This document shows positions 8,450 to 15,981 of a stretch of DNA of 64,000 bases, piece after piece. The notes beneath the pieces were generated by a model. It searched no databases. It saw nothing but the letters and a program-made list of their open reading frames with translations, and was not told where the DNA came from. The number at the start of each line of letters is the position of its first letter. The stretch's first letter is position 1. A program made the position numbers and the translations under genes. Source of the DNA: JBAZOO01 sp041648735 (GTDB taxonomy: Bacteria; Verrucomicrobiota; Lentisphaeria; Oligosphaerales; CAITYL01). The stretch covers positions 37,358 to 101,357 of the forward strand of contig JBAZOO010000010.1 in NCBI GenBank assembly GCA_041648735.1. Reading direction: 5' to 3'.

Positions 8450-8954
8450 CCCCCCCGGCACCACCGCCACCGCCGTGGATGCGGCGGATGACGCGGGTCG
8501 TGGAATGCCCTTCGACGAAGGGGAGGAAGACGATCCGGGCACCGCCGGCCTCGGCGGCGCGGCGCTCGTCCTGGGGAATGCTCTCGACCGTGTAGTCGCC
8601 GCCCTTGACATAGATGTCGGGCTGGACCTGTTCCAGCAGCGGGGTGACGCGGAGGGTGTCAAAAACCACCACGGCGTCCACCGCCTCCAGGGCGGCAAGC
8701 AGCCAGGAGCGGTCCGCCTCGTGGTTGACCGGGCGGGTGGGGCCCTTGAGCTGGCGCACCGTGGCGTCGCTGTTGACGGCGACGAGCAGGGCGTCGCCCA
8801 GCAGCCGGGCGCGGTGGAGGTAGCTCGCATGGCCACGGTGGAGGATGTCGAAGCAGCCATTGGTCATCACCAGGCGGCACCCTTGGCGGCGCAGCTCGGC
8901 GCGCCAGGCCGCCAGCGCCGCGGCGTCCATGATCTTCGCTTCGGGATCGCGCAT
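8430..8954 (-). CDS. rfaE2: D-glycero-beta-D-manno-heptose 1-phosphate adenylyltransferase
   Basis: 174 residues from the ATG at 8954. The nucleotidyltransferase signature VMTNGCFDILHRGHASYL (HxGH-type) is followed by LVAVNSDATVRQLKGPTRPV and the C-terminal FVEGHSTTRVI, typical of the RfaE domain II / HldE C-terminal enzyme that activates heptose-1-phosphate with ATP for LPS core. The kinase domain is absent, as in split RfaE1/RfaE2 systems. Three starts are possible: GTG 8993 (overlapping the upstream stop as GTGA), ATG 8954 (GGAG 8 nt upstream, chosen) and ATG 8930 (closest to family length). The C-terminal tail is a Gly-rich low-complexity end leading into the octamer repeat. Last gene of the EEP-HPt-rfaE2 operon. 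Confidence 0.88.
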   Translation of the reverse strand: MRDPEAKIMDAAALAAWRAELRRQGCRLVMTNGCFDILHRGHASYLHRARLLGDALLVAVNSDATVRQLKGPTRPVNHEADRSWLLAALEAVDAVVVFDTLRVTPLLEQVQPDIYVKGGDYTVESIPQDERRAAEAGGARIVFLPFVEGHSTTRVIRRIHGGGGGAGGGDAVMQ

Positions 8955-8989
8955 CCTTGCCGCTCCGCCGCTGCCGCCGGGCCGGGCCG

Positions 8990-9322
8990 TCACTCCTGCT
9001 CCAATCCGCGCGCCAGCGCCTGGATCCGGGCCAGAAGCGGGGGCACGGTTTGCGCCGCGGCGGCGGAATCCTTGGCGGCAAGTTCGATCTCCTTGCCGAG
9101 GCCGCCCAGCTCCGTCAGCCCCACGTTGAGGGCGACGCCCTTCAGGGAATGCCCCTTGTGGTCAACCGTCGCCCAATCGCCCTGCGCCGTGGCGGCGTCC
9201 AGCGCCAAGACAATCTCCTTGACGTTCTGGATGGCGGCGCCAAGGAGATGGGCGACGGTTTCGGCGTCGAAGCCGTAGGCGCCCACGAGGTGGTCCCGGA
9301 TTTGCTGCTGAAGGCGGTTCAT
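8990..9322 (-). CDS. HPt (histidine phosphotransfer) domain protein
   Basis: 110 residues, a single HPt domain. The phosphorylatable His58 lies in HKGHSLKGVALNVGL, matching the HPt consensus H-x-L-K-G-x-A with the following Gly. Such proteins relay phosphate between hybrid histidine kinases and response regulators in the cytoplasm. No kinase or receiver gene is in the window. Its ATG overlaps the stop of the EEP-family gene upstream (ATGA, 9319-9322), and its own stop overlaps a possible GTG start of rfaE2, so all three are probably translated from one mRNA with coupling. The functional link to LPS precursor synthesis is not obvious. Confidence 0.8.
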   Translation of the reverse strand: MNRLQQQIRDHLVGAYGFDAETVAHLLGAAIQNVKEIVLALDAATAQGDWATVDHKGHSLKGVALNVGLTELGGLGKEIELAAKDSAAAAQTVPPLLARIQALARGLEQE

Positions 9323-10089
9323 GGCTCGTTCCTCGTCGGTTTCCCCCCTTCCGGCGCCCCGCGCACCCGGAAGTCGCAGACCAGCGGATAATGGTCGGAG
9401 AGTTGGACGGTCGGGACGCGGAAGGCGGTGACCTCGATTCCCGGCCCGTGCAGAATATAGTCGATCTGGTGGCGGGGTGCCCAGCTTGGCCAGGAAGGCT
9501 GGCCCGTGCTGGCATTGCGCAAGCCGGCCTCATGCAGCGGCTGGAGTTCCGCGTCCCCGGCAAAGGTGTTGAAGTCGCCGGCGACTAGGCACGGCTTGAT
9601 GGCCTCGCGGGTCCACTGGGCGAGCTGGGCGATCTGGGCCGTGCGGCACTCCCGTTTCAGGGCCAGATGCACCAGCAGGACCTGGAAGGTGGAGTATTCG
9701 ACTTCGAGCGCGAGCCGCTTCATCCCGCGGTCGAAGTAGCGGCGGAGCACGCGTTGCGGCCGCTCCTTCGCGAGGACGGCGTTGGCCTGCTTGCGCATGA
9801 GGGGCATGGCGGCGGCCCAGGAGCTGGGATGGTACTTGCTTTCCACGCAGGCCCAGTGGCCGAGTTCGGCGGCAATGGCCTGGGCCTGGTCACGCCGGCC
9901 GGAGCGCAGCAGGGAGCCGCTGTCGATCTCCACCAGCCCCACCAGGTCGGGGCGCATCTCCTTGAGGAAGCGGACGATGCGGTGGAGGTGGTCGCGGGTC
10001 GGCTTGAGGAAGCCGGCCATGGGGAACGGCAGGTGGTAGCGCAGGCCAGTGCCGGTGCCGTAGCGCAGGTTGTAGAGCAGGAAACGCAT
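9319..10089 (-). CDS. Endonuclease/exonuclease/phosphatase (EEP) family protein
   Basis: 256 residues. EEP-fold motifs appear in order: RFLLYNLRYG at the N-terminus (the Asn), DLVGLVEID (metal-binding Glu), LVAGDFNTFAG (catalytic Asp-Asn), and LSDHYPLVCDF (Asp-His dyad) at the C-terminus. The family includes DNases, inositol-phosphate phosphatases and sphingomyelinase-like enzymes. No signal peptide, so it is cytoplasmic; the substrate cannot be named. First gene of the operon with HPt and rfaE2, whose ATG overlaps its stop by 4 bp. A TATAGT box (minus strand, 10136-10131) lies 42 nt upstream of the ATG. Confidence 0.82.
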   Translation of the reverse strand: MRFLLYNLRYGTGTGLRYHLPFPMAGFLKPTRDHLHRIVRFLKEMRPDLVGLVEIDSGSLLRSGRRDQAQAIAAELGHWACVESKYHPSSWAAAMPLMRKQANAVLAKERPQRVLRRYFDRGMKRLALEVEYSTFQVLLVHLALKRECRTAQIAQLAQWTREAIKPCLVAGDFNTFAGDAELQPLHEAGLRNASTGQPSWPSWAPRHQIDYILHGPGIEVTAFRVPTVQLSDHYPLVCDFRVRGAPEGGKPTRNEP

Positions 10090-10107
10090 GGCTGGGCGGG
10101 GCGGGGG

Positions 10108-10137
10108 TTCCGGAAAAAATCTTCCGGGGTACTATAG
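10108..10137. promoter_or_regulatory. Shared -10 region for EEP operon and CorA-like gene
   Basis: The self-complementary ACTATAGT at 10131-10138 offers TATAGT on the minus strand (EEP operon) and TACTAT on the plus strand (10130-10135, CorA-like gene). A CCGGAA/TTCCGG inverted repeat lies just upstream at about 10110-10127. No strong -35 is seen in either direction. Confidence 0.45.
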
Positions 10138-10235
10138 TTCCCGACAGTTGGGCCGGACGCGGGCGGGCGGAAGGAATCCGCCGCGGCGGCAGCGGCCGGC
10201 GCAAGTCCTTATTCCCCGCGGGAGAACGCCCCCCG

Positions 10236-11177
10236 ATGCTGAAGCGACATGAACTGCTGGACGGCCGCCTGGTCGAGACCGGCGACGAGCAAAGCCCGAT
10301 CCTCGTCTACCTCAATCCGGACGAGACCGAGCGGCGCTACCTGACCAGCGAACTCAAGCTCGACGAACATACCTTGAACTCGGCCCTTGACCCGGACGAA
10401 CTCTCCCGCCTCGAGTTCGAGCCGGACCACGTCGCCGCCATCTTCAAGCGCCCCAAGTATTATTGCGCCGACGACAACTTCCTCTTCCGCGTCTCCTCCG
10501 CCGGCGCCTTCCTCTTCAAGAACCGGCTGGTGCTGGTGCTGAGCGAGGACGTGCCGCTGTTCGACGGCGGCAAGTCCTTCCTCCGCCTGCAAAGCCTCAA
10601 CGAGGTCTTCCTCAAGATCATCTACCGTTCGATCTTCCATTTCCTCGAACACTTGAAGGTGATCAACCTGATCGTCGACCAGCTCGAACAGAAACTGCCC
10701 TCCGCCATGGGCAACAAGCACCTGCTGAACCTCTTCACCCTCGAAAAGAGCCTGGTCTACTACCTCAACGCCATCAACTCCAACGGAATGCTCATCGAGA
10801 AGCTCCGCACCGCCGCCGGCAAGATCGGGTTCAGCGCCGAGCAGGTCGAGTTCCTGGAAGACATGACGATCGAGAACACCCAGTGCTTCAAGCAGGCGGA
10901 CATCTACTCCTCGATCCTGGCGAGCATGATGGACGCCCGCGCCTCGGTGATCAACAACAACCTGAACATCCTGATGAAGCGGCTGACCGTGCTCAGCCTG
11001 GTCTTCCTCCCGATCAACATCATCGCCAGCATCGGCGGCATGTCCGAATACAGCCAATGGACCCACGGCGTCCACTGGTCCATCTCCTACAGCCTCTTCG
11101 GCCTGGCCATGATGGTGATCGGCTGGCTGACCTACCTGATCTTCCGCTGGAGCGGCCTGGACCAGCCGGCGGACTGA
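10236..11177 (+). CDS. CorA-like divalent cation transporter with GMS in place of GMN
   Basis: 313 residues. Most of the protein is a cytoplasmic alpha/beta and long helical domain (HFLEHLKVINLIVDQLEQ, LVYYLNAINSNG, IYSSILASMMDARASVINNNLNILMKRLT), followed by two C-terminal membrane segments (VLSLVFLPINIIASIGG and SLFGLAMMVIGWLTYLIF), the CorA/MRS2 layout for Mg, Co or Ni transport at the inner membrane. The near-invariant GMN motif at the pore mouth is replaced by Gly268-Met269-Ser270 in GGMSEY. Start ATG follows GGGAG at about 11 nt. The substitution makes selectivity uncertain. Confidence 0.85.
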   Translation: MLKRHELLDGRLVETGDEQSPILVYLNPDETERRYLTSELKLDEHTLNSALDPDELSRLEFEPDHVAAIFKRPKYYCADDNFLFRVSSAGAFLFKNRLVLVLSEDVPLFDGGKSFLRLQSLNEVFLKIIYRSIFHFLEHLKVINLIVDQLEQKLPSAMGNKHLLNLFTLEKSLVYYLNAINSNGMLIEKLRTAAGKIGFSAEQVEFLEDMTIENTQCFKQADIYSSILASMMDARASVINNNLNILMKRLTVLSLVFLPINIIASIGGMSEYSQWTHGVHWSISYSLFGLAMMVIGWLTYLIFRWSGLDQPAD

Positions 11178-11208
11178 CGGCCCGCGGCCGCGCCGGCCGG
11201 CACGGCGG

Positions 11209-12714
11209 TCAGAGGATCGGCGTGAACAGGTGGCAGGCGTTCTCCGCAACCTGCTGGAAGAGGGGGCGGCGGCGCCAGGCCGCCAAGGCGACCTCCTGGC
11301 TGTGGGCCTGCTCCTGGACGAGGGCGGCGGCCAGGCTGGCGATGAACGCCACGTCGTAGACGGCGAGGACGCTCTCGTAGTTCAGCCGCAGGCTGCGCAT
11401 GTCGAGGTTGGCCGTGCCCACCAGCGCCACGGTGTCGTCGGCAATCAGGGCCTTGGCATGGAAGAAGGGGGGCAGCCGCTCGAAGATCCGCACCCCGGCG
11501 GCCAGCAGCTCCTCGTAGTGCGCACGGCCGGCGTAGCCGGCGTAGAGGTGGTTGTTGACGCGCGGCAGGATCAGGCGCACCTCCACGCCGCGGCGGGCGG
11601 CGGCGCGCAGGGCGTGCAACAGGTCGGGCGGCGGCGCGAAATAGGGGGTGGCCGCCCAGAGCCGCTGGCGCGCCGCCAGGATGGCCTGGAAGAACAGCTC
11701 GCCCAAGACATCATCCCCGGCCACGGGGGCGCCGTGGAGGGCGCGGATGCGCGCCCCGCCCGCCACCGGCTGGTGGGGGAAGCAGTCCTGGCGGAGGAAG
11801 CGCTCCGCCGGCTCGTCGGTGATGAAATGCCAATCCTGGAGGAAGGCGAACTGCAGCTCCTGGACCACCGGGCCGCGCACCTCGAAATGGTAGTCGCGGA
11901 TCGCCAGCCGCGCCCCGTGGGAGAGGTGGCCGTCATGCAGGTTGAGACCGCCGGTGAAGGCCCGGAGGCCATCAACCACGAGAAGCTTGCGGTGGTTGCG
12001 CAGGTTGATGGCGAACTGGCGCTTGAGGAGGTTGCTCTGGGTCCAGCCGGCGATCTCCAGGTTGGGGATCCCCCGGTAGCGGTGGAAGAAGCGGCGCAGC
12101 ACGGCGCCAGTGGAGCCGAAGCGGTCGTAGAGCACGCGCACCGTGACCCCGGCGCGGGCGCGGGCGGCCAGGGCGTCCATGAACCGCCGGCCGGTGGCGT
12201 CGGCGCCGAGGATGAAGCTCTGGAGGTGGATGTGCTGCTCGGCGGCCTCGATGGCGGCAAGCATGGGGCCGTAGGCCTCGTCGCCATCAACCAGGAGGCG
12301 GATGGCGTTGCCGCCGAGCAGCGGGAAATCCTCGACAATGCCATCCAAGGCGCGGTTGAGCGTGGCGCCGGCGGCGGTCGGCGGTTCGCAGGCGCGGGTC
12401 TCCCGCACGGCGCGCCAATAGGCCATCTCCAAGTCGGCCTCCTCGCGGGCGCGGCGTTCGGCGACCAGCGCCCGGTCGCGCTCCTGCTTGCGCAACGCCT
12501 TGCGGGGCAAACGGTTGTGCCCAATCATCAGATAGAGCAGGGCGCCGGCGAACGGCAGGAACCAGGTGAAGAGCAGCCAGGCGGTGGCGGCGGTCGGCTC
12601 CCGGCGGCGGCGGAGGATGTCCAACGCCACGAGGAGGAAGAGCGTCAGATGCAGCGCCCCGCCCAGCAGCAGCTCCCAGGTGGTCGTCGCGACGCCCAGC
12701 AGTTGGTCGGCCAT
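11209..12714 (-). CDS. cls: Cardiolipin synthase (phospholipase D family)
   Basis: 501 residues. Two N-terminal membrane helices (LLLGGALHLTLFLLVALDIL and TAATAWLLFTWFLPFAGALL) are followed by two PLD catalytic motifs: NHRKLLVVDGLRAFTGG and HAKALIADDTVALVGTANLD (HxKx4D type). It joins two phosphatidylglycerols to cardiolipin in the cytoplasmic membrane. Length matches bacterial ClsA. The ATG at 12714 is chosen because GGAG lies 8 nt upstream and the membrane helix begins directly after; the in-frame extension to 12762 is Arg/Gly-rich and unlikely. It is convergent with the CorA-like gene (32 bp between stops). Confidence 0.92.
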   Translation of the reverse strand: MADQLLGVATTTWELLLGGALHLTLFLLVALDILRRRREPTAATAWLLFTWFLPFAGALLYLMIGHNRLPRKALRKQERDRALVAERRAREEADLEMAYWRAVRETRACEPPTAAGATLNRALDGIVEDFPLLGGNAIRLLVDGDEAYGPMLAAIEAAEQHIHLQSFILGADATGRRFMDALAARARAGVTVRVLYDRFGSTGAVLRRFFHRYRGIPNLEIAGWTQSNLLKRQFAINLRNHRKLLVVDGLRAFTGGLNLHDGHLSHGARLAIRDYHFEVRGPVVQELQFAFLQDWHFITDEPAERFLRQDCFPHQPVAGGARIRALHGAPVAGDDVLGELFFQAILAARQRLWAATPYFAPPPDLLHALRAAARRGVEVRLILPRVNNHLYAGYAGRAHYEELLAAGVRIFERLPPFFHAKALIADDTVALVGTANLDMRSLRLNYESVLAVYDVAFIASLAAALVQEQAHSQEVALAAWRRRPLFQQVAENACHLFTPIL

Positions 12715-12769
12715 CTCGTGGGCTCCGGTCCCCCGCGGAAGCCGCGGGCGGGTTCCCCCCAATATACCT

Positions 12770-12804
12770 GATTTTCGCTTTTCGAATGCCGATTGCCGAT
12801 TTTC
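12770..12804. repeat. Heptamer repeat tract
   Basis: Five consecutive heptamers (GATTTTC, GCTTTTC, GAATGCC, GATTGCC, GATTTTC) form an AT-richer tract between cls and pal. A related tract is at 24150-24184. Confidence 0.6.
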
Positions 12805-12812
12805 GCCAGTTT

Positions 12813-12880
12813 CAAGTTTCCCGCAAGCCCCGGCCAGCGGCCAGCCACCGGTTTGAAACTTGACGGAAAGAGGCTACGTT
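12813..12880 (+). promoter_or_regulatory. pal promoter with flanking inverted repeat
   Basis: TTGAAA (12853-12858), a 16-bp spacer and TACGTT (12875-12880) make a reasonable promoter about 80 nt before pal. CAAGTTTC (12813-12820) and GAAACTTG (12855-12862) form 8-bp inverted arms, the second overlapping the -35, so it may be an operator. Confidence 0.45.
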
Positions 12881-12962
12881 CCCCCTTCACGGCAAGCATT
12901 GCCTGGGCTTGTCATCTCCCCCTTCAGGTCGGTCGTTCGGTTGTGGCGAGGTCATCCATCCC

Positions 12963-13535
12963 ATGAAACATCTGCGTTCCCTGCTGGTCGCGGCCGTGCT
13001 CGCGACCGTCGTCGTCTCCGGCACTGGCTGCCGCTGGTTCAAGAAGAAGGACAAGCTGGTGGTGCCCGAAGGCGCCACGCCCGGCATGACCCTGCCCGGG
13101 GCCGCCGGCGAAGGCTGGAGCCCCACCGCCGAAGGGTTGCCCCCGCGCGCCGGCGGCAGTTTCACGCCGACCTCCGACCCGGCCCTCGGCGGTGCCAGCG
13201 GCTTCGTCATCTATTTCGCCTTCGACCGCTCCGAGATCGGCACCACCGAGCAAGCCAAGCTCGACCAGGTCGCCGGCCTGCTCAAGCAGAGCCCGGATCT
13301 CGCGGCAATGATCGAAGGGCACTGCGACGACCGCGGCAGCGACGAATACAACCGCGGCCTCGGCGAACGCCGCGCCCTCGCGGTCCGCGAGTACCTGGCC
13401 ATGGCCGGCGTCGAGGACACCCGCCTGGAAACGGTCAGCTATGGCGAGGAGAAGCCGGTGGTGCCCAACGCCACTAACGAGAGCGAACACGCCCAGAACC
13501 GCCGCGGCGTCGTCATCCTCGGCACCCGCAACTGA
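12963..13535 (+). CDS. pal: Peptidoglycan-associated OmpA-family lipoprotein (Pal)
   Basis: 190 residues. A lipoprotein signal peptide (MKHLRSLLVAAVLATVVVSG) ends in the lipobox SGTGC, with Cys22-24 region as the lipid anchor. A Gly/Pro-rich linker leads to an OmpA_C domain: VIYFAFDRSEI, IEGHCDDRGSDEYNRGLGERRA, and AQNRRGVVI, the Pal signature including the peptidoglycan-binding Asp and Arg. It sits in the outer membrane and ties it to the cell wall as part of Tol-Pal; no tol genes are in the window. It begins the pal-mutT-miaB run (53 bp to mutT). Confidence 0.9.
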   Translation: MKHLRSLLVAAVLATVVVSGTGCRWFKKKDKLVVPEGATPGMTLPGAAGEGWSPTAEGLPPRAGGSFTPTSDPALGGASGFVIYFAFDRSEIGTTEQAKLDQVAGLLKQSPDLAAMIEGHCDDRGSDEYNRGLGERRALAVREYLAMAGVEDTRLETVSYGEEKPVVPNATNESEHAQNRRGVVILGTRN

Positions 13536-13587
13536 ACTTGGAGAGACCCCCGCGGCCGGCCCTCGCCGCCCCGCGGGGTGGGGCTGG

Positions 13588-14058
13588 ATGAACCGACCGG
13601 AAGAAGTGGAAGCGCCGCTGGAAGTCTGCGCCGCCGTCGTCCGCCGACAGCGGCGCTTTTTGCTGGCCACCCGCCCGGCGGGCAAACACCTGGCGGAGCA
13701 CTGGGAGTTCCCCGGCGGCAAAGTGCATGCCGGCGAGACGCTCGAAGCCTGCATCATCCGCGAACTCCGCGAGGAACTGGGCGTCACCGTCCAGGCGCCG
13801 CACTGGCTGGCGACCCTCGACCATGCCTACCCCGGGAAGCACATCCGCCTGCACTTCCTCGCCGGCGACCTGCCCGCGACGGCGGAGCCGCACCCGCACG
13901 AGGGGCAGCGGCTCGGCTGGTTCACCCCGGCGGAAATGGGCGCCCTGCTCCTCGCCCCCGCCGACCGCCGCTTCGCTGAACGGCTGGCGCGGACGCCGGA
14001 ATGGAATGGCGAAACCGCCCCCGCACCAACCCCACCGACCGCCGCCCCCCGCCCCTGA
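13588..14058 (+). CDS. mutT: Nudix hydrolase, MutT-type (8-oxo-dGTP diphosphatase)
   Basis: 156 residues. The Nudix box is complete in GGKVHAGETLEACIIRELREELGV (G-x5-E-x7-REUXEEXGU; metal-binding Glu residues present). EFPGGK before it and the short length fit MutT-type enzymes that clean the nucleotide pool of oxidised dGTP. The C-terminal tail (PAPTPPTAAPRP) is Pro/Ala low-complexity. Its TGA overlaps the ATG of miaB (TGATG, 14056-14060), so the two are translationally coupled. The gene symbol reflects family; other Nudix substrates are possible. Confidence 0.82.
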   Translation: MNRPEEVEAPLEVCAAVVRRQRRFLLATRPAGKHLAEHWEFPGGKVHAGETLEACIIRELREELGVTVQAPHWLATLDHAYPGKHIRLHFLAGDLPATAEPHPHEGQRLGWFTPAEMGALLLAPADRRFAERLARTPEWNGETAPAPTPPTAAPRP

Positions 14059-15398
14059 TGTTCCCCACCTTCCACATCCGCACCTACGGCTGCCAGATGA
14101 ACGAGCGCGACTCGGAGGCGGCCGCCTGCCTGCTGGAAAGCCGCGGCTTCCGCCCAGTGGCGACGGAGGCCGAGGCGGACGTGCTGCTCTTCAACACCTG
14201 CAGCGTCCGCGACCAGGCCGAGCAGAAGGCCCTCGGCAAGCTCGGGCTGCTCCAGCGGCTCAAGCGGGAGAAGCCGCACCTGCTGCTCGTCGTCCTCGGC
14301 TGCATGGCCCAGCGCCTCGGCGAGGAGCTGCCCGCCAAAATCCCGCACGTGGACCTGGTGGTCGGCACCGACCAGCTCCCGAGCCTGCCCGACCGGCTCA
14401 TCGAGCTGCTGGAGCACCGCCGCCCCGGCGTCTACACCGGCCGCACCAGCGAAGGGATCGAGATGCTCGGCCTGCACGCACCGGGGAAAATTTCGGCCTT
14501 TGTCGCGGTCATGCGCGGCTGCAACATGGGCTGCAGCTACTGCATCGTCCCGGAAACCCGGGGGCGGGAGAAGAGCCGCGCCGTGGCGGACATCGTGGCG
14601 GAAGTGGCGCGGCTGGTGGCCGGCGGCGCCAAGGAGATCATGCTGCTCGGCCAGAACGTCACCGCCTACGGCGTCAGCGAACTCCGCCAGGCCGGCGGCT
14701 ACACGCCGGACCAATCGCCCTTCGCCGAGCTGCTGCGGGCCGTCTGCGCCGTGCCGGGGCTGCGCCGGCTGCGCTTCACCTCGCCGCACCCGCACTTCAT
14801 GAACGCGGCCTTCGTCCAGGCGCTGGCGGAGCTGCCCCAGGTCTGCGACTCCTTCCACGTGCCGCTCCAGTCTGGCGCCGACCGCATCCTGGCGGCGATG
14901 AAGCGCAACTACACCGTGGCGGAATACCGGCAACGCCTCGCCGCCATCCGCGCCGTGCGCCCCGCGGCCGCCTTCTCCACCGACATCATCGTCGGCTTCC
15001 CCGGCGAGACCGACGCCGACTTCGCCGCCACCCGGGAGCTGATGGCGGAGATCGGCTTCGACATGGCCTACGTCTTCCGCTATTCCCCGCGCCCCGGCAC
15101 CCTGGCCGACCGCCGCCTGGCCGACACCGTCCCCCCCGAGGTCAAGGAGGCGCGGCTGAAGCTGCTCCTGGCCGACCTCGAGCGGCGGGTGCTGGCCCAC
15201 AACCAGGCGCGGCTCGGCCAGACCGTGGAGATCATGCTCGAAGGGCCGAGCCCGCGCAACCCCAGCCGCTGGTGCGGCCGCACCAGCGACAACAAGCGGG
15301 TGGTCGTGCCGCCCGCGCCGGAGATGGAACCGGGGCAGTTCCGCAGCTTCCGCATCACCCGCGCCACCGCCCACACCCTCTACGGCGAACCCGCCTGA
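14058..15398 (+). CDS. miaB: tRNA-2-methylthio-N6-dimethylallyladenosine synthase
   Basis: 446 residues. The MTTase N-terminal domain binds the auxiliary cluster with three cysteines (RTYGCQMNERDSE, LLFNTCSVRD, VLGCMAQR). The radical-SAM cluster motif is CNMGCSYCIVPETRGRE (Cx3Cx2C). The GQNVTAYG motif and the C-terminal TRAM-like domain are typical of MiaB, which methylthiolates i6A37 in tRNA. Its partner enzyme MiaA is encoded at 41652-42662. The start at 14058 overlaps the mutT stop; the longer in-frame start at 14001 would lie inside mutT. Confidence 0.94.
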   Translation: MFPTFHIRTYGCQMNERDSEAAACLLESRGFRPVATEAEADVLLFNTCSVRDQAEQKALGKLGLLQRLKREKPHLLLVVLGCMAQRLGEELPAKIPHVDLVVGTDQLPSLPDRLIELLEHRRPGVYTGRTSEGIEMLGLHAPGKISAFVAVMRGCNMGCSYCIVPETRGREKSRAVADIVAEVARLVAGGAKEIMLLGQNVTAYGVSELRQAGGYTPDQSPFAELLRAVCAVPGLRRLRFTSPHPHFMNAAFVQALAELPQVCDSFHVPLQSGADRILAAMKRNYTVAEYRQRLAAIRAVRPAAAFSTDIIVGFPGETDADFAATRELMAEIGFDMAYVFRYSPRPGTLADRRLADTVPPEVKEARLKLLLADLERRVLAHNQARLGQTVEIMLEGPSPRNPSRWCGRTSDNKRVVVPPAPEMEPGQFRSFRITRATAHTLYGEPA

Positions 15399-15442
15399 AG
15401 CTGGGGCCTTCGCCGCCGGCCGCTGGCAATCCGCGCCCCCTG

Positions 15443-15466
15443 TACTATGGTTTGCGTAATACGCAA
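15443..15466 (+). promoter_or_regulatory. padR promoter with PadR-type palindromic operator
   Basis: TACTAT (15443-15448) is a -10 candidate. Just after it lies the perfect palindrome TTGCGTA-A-TACGCAA (15452-15466), covering the expected start of transcription. Placement and symmetry fit an autorepressor site for the PadR protein encoded 65 bp downstream. Confidence 0.55.
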
Positions 15467-15531
15467 TCAGAAGTAGCAGGGCCGCCCGGGCAAGCCGGGT
15501 GGCCGGAAACGGGAAGGCAAGCACGGAACCG

Positions 15532-15861
15532 ATGGACGGCTGGGTCACCCAACTGCGCAAGGGACTGCTGGAGTTCTGCATCCTCAACCTCCTCCGCCGC
15601 GGCGAAAGCTACGGCTACGAGATCGTGCGGAAACTCCAGCCGGCGGAGGTGCTCGCCGTCTCCGAAAGCACGGTCTACCCGATCCTCAGCCGGCTCAAGC
15701 AGGATGGTTGCCTGAAGGTTCGCGACCTCCCCTCCCCCGGCGGTCCGCCGCGCCGCTATTTCGCCCTCACCGCCAGCGGCCGCGCCCGCCTCGCCGAAAT
15801 GAACGCCTACTGGGGGGAGTTGACCGCCGAACTCGACCGCCTCCGGAAGGGGGAGAAGTGA
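15532..15861 (+). CDS. PadR-family transcriptional regulator
   Basis: 109 residues, the common length of short PadR proteins. The winged helix-turn-helix reads LRKGLLEFCILNLLRRGESYGYEIVRKL, then SESTVYPILSRLKQDGCL, and the wing GGPPRRYFALTASGRARL; the C-terminal helix is the dimerisation arm (NAYWGELTAELDRLRK). The ATG at 15532 is preferred over a GTG at 15499, giving normal length. The gene lies 120 bp before the HAAS-macroglobulin gene. PadR proteins are commonly encoded next to membrane proteins with a HAAS/DUF1700 domain that they work with, and here that domain is at the N-terminus of the neighbour. Confidence 0.9.
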   Translation: MDGWVTQLRKGLLEFCILNLLRRGESYGYEIVRKLQPAEVLAVSESTVYPILSRLKQDGCLKVRDLPSPGGPPRRYFALTASGRARLAEMNAYWGELTAELDRLRKGEK

Positions 15862-15981
15862 AATTGTGGGAAAAAAACCAGGCCTTCCAAAGACGAATCG
15901 CCATTGAAAAAACCAACGGCTTGGGCTTTCGTCTGGTTTCGTGTGTTTAGTGGGGAAAATCGAGGAACCGGGGACGGGACC

